From positions 55,705,840 to 55,769,839 of the forward strand of contig CM064862.1 in the NCBI GenBank assembly GCA_032719365.1: a stretch of DNA of 64,000 nucleotides, given 5' to 3'. Source of the DNA: Prinsepia uniflora. Lineage: Eukaryota; Streptophyta; Magnoliopsida; Rosales; Rosaceae. Of the stretch, positions 34,075-43,734 are shown one piece after another. The position numbers and the translations under genes are program-made. The notes beneath the pieces were generated by a model. The model did not search any database. It had not been told where the DNA came from and was given only the letters and a program-made list of their open reading frames with translations. Every line of letters starts with the position of its first letter. The first letter of the stretch is position 1.

Positions 34075-35006
34075 CTGGACAACCTTTTACATTCATGCAC
34101 CCACCATTCCCTTCATCGATCATTCATCCTCCATTTGCTTTCCAACCCAAAAACCCGATCCACCCTTCACCCCAAATACCAAACCCTTGACCCCAAATAC
34201 CAAACCCTTAACCCTAGATGATACCTTAGAGAACAGAAAGGGAGGAGGGGACTGTGGACGATGGTGACTGGCCAAGGGAATGCCGCCGTGGACGGCAGAG
34301 CCATGAACCCAAGAAGGAACTCGGTAAGGCCCCATTTTCATTTTAATTCGATTTTTGCATTAGGGCCCGTTTTGGATGGTTTGGTTGAGATTATTAGGAT
34401 GTTAGGAGAGTGAGAGGACCGTTTTTGACGGCTGTGGAGGGCGGTGCTGGCTTGGGTATAATCGTAAAACTTAGACCGATTAGGGGAGGATTGAACGGAC
34501 GGGTTTTGTAGGGTTTTTCTTAGTTTTCTTCATTGGATTGGATAGGAAACTTGAAAATAGGATTAATGGAATTAAAATGGAAGCAAACGGACCAAAAACG
34601 ACGAGGGAAAACACCTGGACCGATCACGCCAGTCCGGTTTGGTTCGAACCAGGTGGACCGACCGGTTCACCTGAGGAAGAAGAAGACTGTGCAGGGCGCG
34701 TGAAGCCCACGCGCAGTCTCTTCTAGGGGCGCGTGTGGGCATGTGACGTGTCCTTTAGGGAAGTGTTCAACATATGAAATCATCTATTCGATGTAACGAA
34801 CATTTTGGGACTGGTCTCGTGTCAATCAGACATCGTTTCGATAGGTTTAGGGCTATCCGAAGGTTTAGGTTCACGTTTAGTGAGGGGTTATATAAGTAGT
34901 TAGTAACCCTCTAAATTAATTTAGAGAGGTTCGGGAATCCCGGAGGTGACGTTTGACCCGGGAGACGGTTATGGCATGCGTATCGAGGCGCGGCTTCGGA
35001 CGGTCT

Positions 35007-36516
35007 GTGAGTGGACCATTCTCTCGAAATTGATGCATGCATAAATGTTTTATAATTGTTTTAGAATATATTTTGTGATGCCATGAGTGCATTTGTTTGT
35101 GGTAGCCTAGGATTTACATATTTGCACATATTTCGAGATTTACGGTTTTATACGATGCTTATACGTTCTAGGTTTTCAACGAGCGTTTAATAAACGGATT
35201 TTGGATTTGGAAACATGAACTCGGGCGTGAGACCCAATTGATTTGTAAACTCTCGGACTTGGAGTCCATTTGATTTGACGAGGAATCGGACCTACGGTCT
35301 ATTTGAGCCATACGATCGGACCGAGGGTCCAGTTGGTTTACGATTTGGGCTTGAGGCCCAGTTGGGTGTACTATCGGGCTTGAGCCCCCATTGATTTATG
35401 ATATCTGGCGTGAGACCCATTTAGTTGAGATAACAGGCTTAGGGCCCTATTTGTTGTGAAATCGGACCCGAGGTCCTGTTGAGTCATGGTTCGGGCTTAG
35501 GGCCCAGTTGATTGTAACATCGGGCTTGAGTCCCAGTTTGTTTTGTGAAAGGAGTGTTCGGGCATGAGACCCTGTTGAACTGTGGATTTAGGCTGAGGAC
35601 TGTGAAAGTGATTTGAATCGGATTCAAGGAATCCCGTTGAGATGAATCGGGTTTGAGACCCAGTTGAAACGTATTTTGAGAAAGAAAGAAAGTATTTGAG
35701 AATGAATGAACCCTCCATATGATTAAATGGTCTCCTCGAGCGTCGACCTGGAGAGTCACAATCCACAGACCAGAGTGGGTATCCACATAGGGATCCCGTT
35801 CCAAGAGTGGAGGTTACTTATTATGTTGTGGTCCCGGATCAGATTCCGGAGAGATATGTGGACTAGATCCAGAGAGAGAGCTCGTACTAGAACCAGAGAT
35901 TGAGCCTCCCAAATGGAGATTCCTGGGAGAAGACTCGGAGTGAGACCCCGAGTAGTGTGCACACTAGATAGATTTGACATCGTGACGATATCGGGGATGT
36001 GTTCCCTAGGGGCTGTGTGCCCCGAGTTGGCATCTTCTCGGAAGTGCCTCGGATGGGTTATACGTATGTTGATACGTATGAGGTTTTATGGAAAAGTGAT
36101 TTGAGGGCGGAGACCCTGTGTTTTATGATTTAGAAAGTGATTTGGGTCGGAGACCCCGTATTTAGAAAGTGATTTGGGGCAGAGACCCCGTATTTGATAT
36201 TCTGGAAAATGGTCTTGGGCTGAGACCCACGTGACATGATTTGGGGTTGAGTTCCCATGTTTTGACTTATGGTTTGTAAGTGTGATTTCGGGTCGAGGAC
36301 CCAAATGGATTTACGGGGCATGACGGTTTATGGGGCTGGGCATGATCCCTTGAAAGGTTTTGAGAATGTTTTCAAATGATTTTATGAATATTTGATAAAT
36401 GGTTTTGAATGCATGCATATGTATTTATGAAGGGTATAAAGCTCTTTAAGCAAAATTTTTTTTATTAAAAGATTATTTTTGTCCACTCACAGTTTTCGTG
36501 CTTTAATGCCCTTCAG
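35007..36516 (+). other. Putative leader intron within the 5' LTR of K (hypothesis)
   Basis: Donor-like GTGAGT at 35007-35012; branch-like CCACTCAC at 36483-36490; acceptor-like TGCCCTTCAG ending at 36516. The 12-base CTGTGAGTGGAC and GTCCACTCACAG are perfect reverse complements. There is no RNA evidence. Confidence 0.35.
35221..35660. repeat. Hairpin-forming short-repeat array in the 5' LTR of K
   Basis: About fifteen units of the form GGGCTTGAGGCCCAGTTG or GGACTTGGAGTCC occur at 25-45 bp intervals. Each has complementary ends (GGGC...GCCC, GGAC...GTCC). A second run at about 36110-36310 has GGGCGGAGACCC-like units. Confidence 0.8.
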
Positions 36517-36701
36517 GTTGATCGCGGATGCGGGCTGTAGCAGAGACGAGACATCACTCCCCTCCTTCTACGATCATGACGCACTCTGATAGCCCGGCGA
36601 GGGATAGAGTTGGAATTTTCCCTGGTCTGACACTTCGTGTCAGATGGGATCAGGAGGGTCCCACGTTAATCCCGGGGGATTTGGGATCGGTCCTGACAAG
36701 T

Positions 36702-36766
36702 TGGTATCAGAGCGAGGCAGGCTCAATTGATACTCATGGTACTCTGATACCAGTTGGTATCAGAGC
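36702..36766 (+). other. Primer binding site of K with an inverted duplicate
   Basis: TGGTATCAGAGC lies at 36702-36713. A second copy at 36755-36766 is preceded by its own reverse complement (CTCTGATACCA, 36742-36752) with a two-base spacer, making an 11-bp-arm palindrome. Only the first copy is correctly placed beside the LTR. Confidence 0.88.
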
Positions 36767-39380
36767 ATTTGTTGCTCGTGGAGTACGCGCAGGTTGAGGA
36801 TGTGATGTCTCTGAAGTCTTAACAGCTCGTCATCAACCTGGTAGTTAGGGCATTAGTACGAGGATTCAGTAGAATCGAACCTTAGTTAGATGGATTTTGG
36901 AACGTGATACGATCGTTTGAGGTTCGATTGGCATAAAATGCCACGTGTTTAGAGGAAGTGGATCCTGAGTAGGATCAGAATTTGTGTGAAAGATAATGGC
37001 TTAGAGCCATGGTGTTACCGGTGGATAGGATTGTGCTTACCGGTAGACACAGTATGACGACTTGAGAGTCGTGACCGCTTGACGGTAGTGTCGTGTCGGT
37101 TAGAGGATGTATGTAGTCATACCAGTGTGGTCAGAGGCCAGGGTCGCCCAGTTAGGATGACCCTGTACGACTACACACACGACGGTTGGGAATAGGAACG
37201 TGTGATTCCTTTTGGCATGTGTTGCCATGTTTTGATGTGTCGAATCCCGGTGGGATGTCAACTGGCAATGGATGTCGAAGTAGTTGTGGTGTGACGCGAT
37301 AGGATGCGATTGCGCACGTAGCGCTTGTGCAATATTGGACACGAAGTATGGCCAAGTTGTATAAAGGCCAGCGGCTGAGAGCCGTAGAGTTACGAAAGGA
37401 CGATATCCTCAGAGTGTAGTGATTGGATGGTTTGGTACCAGTATTGGGGTATGACGACTCTTCGGAGTCGAGATCGAGGGATCGGTCAGGATGGTAGGGC
37501 TGCAGTGGGCAGCCGGGTTTGTGATAACCCTAGTAGGTATTTATTTGGACAAGTTACCAGGAGTGTGGTACTGGTGATCGGATCCAGAGGTGGACCGATC
37601 AGTGGATGTTGGGGGTAGAGCGATTGGTACTGGCGGTGAGACTACCGCATGGATTGGGAGTTTCGGTAGCAGAGTGTTTGTGAGCTTGGTCTGCACGAGG
37701 TTGTGGCAGACACTGCTATCGATGGACGTAGTCGAGTCTTATCAAGCGGGATAGGCTCGGGTTGTTGTGACGATTGTGACGATAAGATTAGTTAGTCATG
37801 ACGATGATACGAGGTACGTGAGTGACGCACAGTATGAGCAGTGATTCTGGATTCGACTCGGTGACGGCTAAGTCCGATCGCAGAATGAGATGCTGATGTT
37901 GGGTGCTGGCACACTTGCCACACTCTTGTGGAGATGGTAGTTGTGAGTAGGACATAGAGGATCCCGAGTGGCTCAGTGCGAAGTACGGGAGTACTTAGTA
38001 TGGAGACCAGTTTCCCCAGTGTTGGAGATCAGTTTCATCAGTGATGGAGACCCGTTTCCCAGTGATGGAGACCCGTTTCCTCAGTGATGGAGACCAGTTT
38101 CCCCTATGACGGAGATCAGTTTCCCCAGTAATGGAGACTAGTTCTCCCAGTTCTGCGAGATTGGGTTGCAAAGGTGTACTCAGAAGTCGTAATTTTTGAA
38201 GTGAAATGTGAGATCTAGGTATGAATATATGAAGTAAGTGACGTCTTATGACGTATGGGTCGGTTTGTCGAATTTGGTAGTACGTAGAGATTTGGCTTCA
38301 GATCATGACAGGCGTTGCGATCTGTTTAGCCTACCGACCGATGTTAGTGGATTCCGACCAATTCTGTGAGTCAGAGTTGGATCAGGACGATTAAAGGTGC
38401 GAAATATGCGTGTGATAGAGGTCATTGAGTGTGACGTTGTAGCAGATGGTGCTGAGTGTCAGAGGATAACATGGGATGAGCATGGATGTCATCATTTTGG
38501 ATTCGTTCCTAGGTGGGACGACGAGGAGTGATATGACAGCTAAAGTGTTCAAAGAAAGTGTAAGAACCGAACACCTAGGATGTGAGTCAAATTTGATTGA
38601 CTTGATGAGTAGATGGTGTTTAGCGTCACTAGATGGCAAGTAGTATCGCTGAGTGATGCGAGATACGATGCGAGGACTTGAGAGCGAGTAGAGGTCAGAG
38701 TAGCGCAGTGAAGCGCAGTGGAGCCGGGAGTTGCCGGCTGGTCACGACGGATGTGACCTGTGAGAGTAATGGATGGATAGTTATCCGATACGTTCGGATC
38801 GATGTGGTTGATGGGTCTCTCAGAGGAGTCAGTTGGGTATAGGAAATTGAGAGAGTTGACTCGTACAAATAGTTAGAGCCAGTCTGGACATTGGTCTGAG
38901 GATGACATGCGAGATGAGATTCGTGCCATTGTGATGGCAGGGTCTATAGGTGTTGTCTGATCTGATGCTGAGCAGGAGGTCAGCTTGGCTATGATAGCCC
39001 TTAGTGGGGACGCGTTTTCAGCCTGACGACTGTCAGATGGAATGTGTCAGAGTGTCATACTGAAAAGCCGTTTAGATATCAACTTGGTGTTGCTTACCTG
39101 TCAAAGTGAGTGACAGGCGAGATAAACAAGGGCCGACATGTTGTCTCGAGTGAGACACGCGAGTAGACGTATAGTCATAGAACATGAATTGGAGTTTGGA
39201 GGTTCTAGTGACGGTACGTACCGAGGACGATACCGTCGCGTACGAGGAGTGTGTCAGATGTGTACTATTACACGGGCACCCTTGTGTGTGGGTACCGCGG
39301 TCCGAGTTGAGGGACATGGTTGGATTCCACAATTTGGTTGTGTAATCGGGTCGATTTGAATTTCGGGGACGAAATTCTTT
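36767..39380 (+). other. Element K internal region, non-coding
   Basis: There is no gag or pol motif and no long frame. The first part (CGCAGGTTGAGGATGTGATG, then TGTCTCT and ATCAACCTGGTAG) matches element H. A tandem repeat lies at 37999-38150. The region ends with AATTTCGGGGACGAAATT ahead of the polypurine tract. Confidence 0.8.
37999..38150. repeat. Tandem repeat of about 22 bp, seven units
   Basis: Units of the type GATGGAGACCAGTTTCCCCA recur seven times with small changes. This is within the non-coding internal region of K. Confidence 0.88.
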
Positions 39381-39390
39381 AAGGGGGGAA
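39381..39390 (+). other. Polypurine tract of element K
   Basis: AAGGGGGGAA, three bases from the 3' LTR start (TGGGACGACCC at 39394, a mutated TGTAACGACCC). Confidence 0.88.
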
Positions 39391-40291
39391 TTTTGGGACG
39401 ACCCGTCCCGAATTAACGGGATTAATTAAGGATTAATGACGGATTAGCAAGGCTAATCAGAGATTAGACGAGGATTAACAGACGTTCGAGCGAAATGACG
39501 ATTTTGCCCCCAGAATGGGCAAATCGTTGACTTCTCATTCGGACGGTCAAATGGACTTTGGCCGATGACCGTGACGTAGTTCGTGACGTCACGAGTTCAT
39601 AGACATGTGGCACGCTCGATTCCGACGTCTGAGAAAAAAGTTATGACGTTCGGAAGTTCAAGGGCATTTTAGTAATTTAGGCGAAAAGTTGACTTTTTGA
39701 CCGAGAGGTCCAATGACCGAGGGCCGAAGACCGTTACGTAGATCGGGACGATATGAATCCGTAGACAGATAGCACATCGAATTCGAACGTTCGACGGCGA
39801 AGTTACGATTCGCGGAAGTTGTGAAGTACTATTCACAATAACACGTTTTTCGAGGCAAGTGGAATTAGGTGGGGCCCAGGGTTTTGTCAGTGGCCCAATG
39901 GATGAGTGACAAGTGTCACTCATCCACTGGACAACCTTTTACATTCATGCACCCACCATTCCCTTCATCGATCATTCATCCTCCATTTGCTTTCCAACCC
40001 AAAAACCCGATCCACCCTTCACCCCAAATACCAAACCCTTGACCCCAGATGATACCTGAGAGAATAGAGAGGGAGGAGGGGACTGTGGACGATGGAGACT
40101 GGCCAAGGGCAGGCCGCCGTGGACAGCGGAGCCATGAACCCGAGAAGGAACTCGGTAAGGCCCCATTTTCATATTAATTCAATTTTTTCATTAGGGCCCG
40201 GTTTGGATGGTTTGGTTGAGATTATTAGGATGTTAGGAGAGTGAGGGGACCATTTTTTACGGCTGTGGAGGGCAGTGATGCCCTGGGTATA

Positions 40292-40534
40292 CCGCCACTC
40301 GTACGCCACACCATCTAGTAAGAACGTAGCCAGTAACACTCGTTCCTCCGGTGGACAATGCATCACTGCAAAGATCCGCTCAAGTCTCGTAATCCACCTC
40401 TGGGCTTCCTCAGGATCTGCCCCACCACTAAAAGTAGTAGCCCTGAGCCGCTGGGCTCGCTCAATCGTAGCACTCTCTGTCCCTCTTGCTGCTTCGTCTT
40501 CAGGTCGTGGAGAGGGTCTGCATCTCGGAGGCAT
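40292..40534 (-). pseudogene. Element I gag, N-terminal fragment, open as far as it goes
   Basis: The ATG at 40534 starts MPPRCRPSPRPEDEAARGTE, followed by IERAQRLRATTFSGG, AQRWITRLERIFAVM and ATFLLDGVAYEWR. This aligns with the gag of L (MPPRRAPRARPEDE, IERARRLGATVFRG, WITRLERIFEVM, ATFLLDGYAYRWW). There is no stop in the surviving 80 codons, so it decayed less than L before truncation. It ends where it meets K sequence. The region is the N-terminal part of the retrotransposon gag (capsid) family. Confidence 0.85.
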
Positions 40535-43500
40535 CGTCAATCGCACACTGAAAGAGGCATAGAAACAGTCAAACAACCTAAACACAACCTCACAACCCGA
40601 CAACCCAACAAACTCGACAAACCTATGCTCTGATACCAATTGTCAGGACCTACCCCGGTTTCACCCTGAAAACCGAGATAAATCCTACTCTCGTCTTACA
40701 CCTCGACACACACAAAAGTAAACTCACTCTAAACCACCACAGTACTTAGTCAGACGCAGGAGAAACTATACAAAACTTTCCGAAGTCAAAGGTTTACAGA
40801 GCATAGTTCTAAATACAAAAGAAAGAAAACCAATAAACCAGATACACGCACACGGAAAATTTAAAACACTTCGGGATCCCTCTCGTGACTTCTATGCCTC
40901 AGACGCTGCCTCCACGCTGAAACCCCGCGCTAGCTCCACGACCTAGAGCGCAATTTAAAACCAGAAAAGTGTTAGTGGACCAGAATAAAAGAAAAGTTTC
41001 CAAAACCATTTATAAGAAAACCTGGTTTGGCCCTCCGTTTTGAAACCACATGCATAACCTAGTTATTAAAACAGTTATAGTTCACGTAAATCATCATAAA
41101 AACAGAAACACTATAAAAGACAGTTAAAGAAATTATAGCATAAGCATCATAAAACCGTATCATAAACCATGAATATCAAGTCATCATTATCCGATCAAAC
41201 CTGCTGGATCTATCCGAGTCTTTAAACTCCCTAGTCTTTAAACTCAATCCAGGCCTCAATAATATCCTAGTCTTTAAACTCCCGAGTCTTTAAACTCAAT
41301 AGGCCTACGGGGGAAATATCAATATATCCGAGTCTTTAAACTCACGAGTCCTTAAACTCAATCCGGGTCTTTAAACCCTAATCCGGGCCCATCCCCCGTC
41401 AATCAATATCCGGGTCTTTAAACCCAATAACCAAATCCAGCAAATCCAATCCAAAACCGTTTGAAAATCATTTCTCAATCCACATCCAAACTCGAATTCG
41501 AAATCACCGGTCTGATGCCCTTCCGGCATCCAAAACCGTCATTCCGAACCCAAATCCGGAATCCACTTTTCAACTTTAAAACCAAATTCCGTTTCCGAAG
41601 TCCTATTCTAAAATCGAAAATCCTTGATCATCGAAATCATGCTCCAAAATCCACTTATACCCAGTGAAAACCAGTTATCACTTGAAAACCCCAAACCATG
41701 GCTTTATACTCAGAAATCGACATTTCTCGTAAACCGTGCTGAAAACCGAACTTCTCGAAAAACGTGCAATCAGGTAAAATCAACAAAGTATATTCGATAA
41801 ACATAAAATCATGATTTAAACTATAAAACAATTATAGAAAAACAGTTATGCATGTTCGAGTTTAAGGAAAGGGTCCACTCACAGTACCGAGCCCTCAATC
41901 GCGTCCCGAACGTCTCGTACGTTCCTCAGTTTCCTCGGGAAGTCCCGATCCTGTCAACAACCGCCAAAGTACGTTACTAACACATCTACGAAGGTCCACC
42001 TAATTTTCCCCAAAAATCCCCGGGTCCTAAACGTAACGAACCAGAACCCTAAACCTTCGACCTCGCGGAACTAACTTCAAACGACGTCTGAACAACCCGA
42101 AACCAATCCCATTAGACTCGTCACAACAACTAGACTAAAAACCATGTTGACCGTTTCCCTAGCCGCAGCCGTACGCGCCTCCACGCGTCGTCCAAAGTGG
42201 CTGCGTGTGGCCCTCACGCGCCAGCTACAGTACCATCGTCTTCCTCGAGTCGACCTGGTCGAACCGGCCTCTGCAATTCGGACCGGCGAGGATGGTTCAC
42301 CGCCGTACCTGCACCAAAACACCTCATTTCTTCACCATCCTCTTCGTCTTGTCCTAAGCTATCCATCCCTATACTCCAAACACCTCGACTCAACCTAAAA
42401 CCTGTCGACTCAAGCTCGAACAGAAACCCAAACTGTCCCCTGTTTTCTACTCCGGCCACCCAGGTCTTCACCCGCCACGACAACCACCGTAGACGGTTCC
42501 TAAGGACCTAAGAAGTCAACTAGGACCAACCAGAACCCTCGACTCGTACTCTAAACCCACGACTCCACGTCTGAAGCAAAAACGGAAAAATAGAGAACAC
42601 AGGGTACTCTCCGTCATTCTAGCCTCCGCCGTGCACTCCTCCGTCACGGCTGCACAACCAGCAGCTACCTAGGACCCTACTGAGTCCCCTAGACCTCACT
42701 GGACTCCTCGATTCAACCCCAAAAGCCACGACTTTCCAATTTGAAAATTACGGCAAAACAGAGCACTTACATAGGGAGAAGGAATTACCTGCCGTCGACC
42801 GCCACCGTGCTCACCGCCGCACTCCCTAAAGTCCACAGAGTCGTCCTTGTTCCCTGTCGAGTCCAATTACGCCGCACACGGCCACACCACCACCACGATC
42901 ACTCACTTCCTTCCTGTTTTCCCCCTGGTTTCCCGTGGCTCACCTCTCACACACACACAGCCACTGGACCTCCAGACCTCCTCACTAACTCCCTCTCACT
43001 CTCTGGCCACTCTCACACACTCATAAAACTCACCAACCCTCACGATCACCTCTCAATTCCTCCCTCTGTTTTCTGTTCTTCGAACACAAACACACACACA
43101 CGGGTACACGATTACCCCAAATAATTGGTCCGTGTATGCTAGAAACCTCTAGCCCTCCTACACGTGTCACCATCCCACAATTCCTCTCCCATGTGGCTCA
43201 ATCTCAGCCCTCCATTGTCTCTCTCTGTTGCACAAATCCCCATGTGCAAAAGACCAAACTGCCTTCTTTTTAAACCAAAATTACGATCTTGCCACTACCT
43301 TTCTAGACCCGTAACTCACATATCGTAAGTCCGATGAATACGTGCCGCCTGTCATCGAACTCAGGACGACGAGATCTATCTAACAATCCTAGGTCAAAAA
43401 GTCAAAACCCGATCGTACGAAAAGTCAACTTTTCCCCCTAGTTTAACCAAATTACGGTTATGCCCTCAACCTTCCGAACATCATAACTTCCTCCTCGGAT

Positions 43501-43734
43501 GTTAGAATCGGGCGTGCCACATGTCTACGGATTCGTGACGTCCTAAACTACGTCCTTGTCATCGGTCAAAACCCAATTGACCGCCCGAACTAAAAGTCAA
43601 CTTTTTGCCCAAACCGGGGGCAAAATCGTCATTCTAGGCTAACGACCTTATCAGAACCAACTAACCCCCGATTAAGCTCACTAATCCTTTACTAATCACC
43701 GTCTTAACCTTAATTTCCAGGACGGGTCGTTACA
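40292..43734 (-). mobile_element. Element I: 5' LTR plus gag start, truncated
   Basis: Read on the minus strand: LTR 43734-40641 (3094 bp, TGTAACGACCCG to GGTCCTGACA), primer site TGGTATCAGAGC (40638-40627), then a gag start cut at 40292. The rest of the element is absent together with about 1.25 kb of the host LTR. The LTR holds a CGAGTCTTTAAACTC array (about 41190-41440), related to those in C and J. Confidence 0.85.

Larger units (their letters stand above)
33543..36698 (+). mobile_element. Element K 5' LTR, 3156 bp
   Basis: It starts TGTAACGACCCGTCCCG and ends CGGTCCTGACA. The as-1-like block has lost its second TGACG (TGACATCA, 33720-33739), while the 3' copy (39572-39591) is intact. 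It holds the perfect palindrome (34047-34074), a CGCG inverted repeat GCGCGTGAAGCCCACGCGC (near 34697), the central block (34794-34852), donor-like GTGAGT (35007), a hairpin-repeat array (about 35221-35660), acceptor-like AG (36516) and a U5 stem-loop (36625-36645). Confidence 0.94.

Noticed and set aside
36702..36713. TGGTATCAGAGC considered as part of a tRNA gene
   Set aside because: Only the 12 bases complementary to the tRNA 3' end are present beside an LTR; no cloverleaf. It is a primer binding site.
42741..43124. 127-codon frame in the LTR of I
   Set aside because: Biased composition from CAC/CTC repeats, antisense to the element, not kept in sister LTRs.
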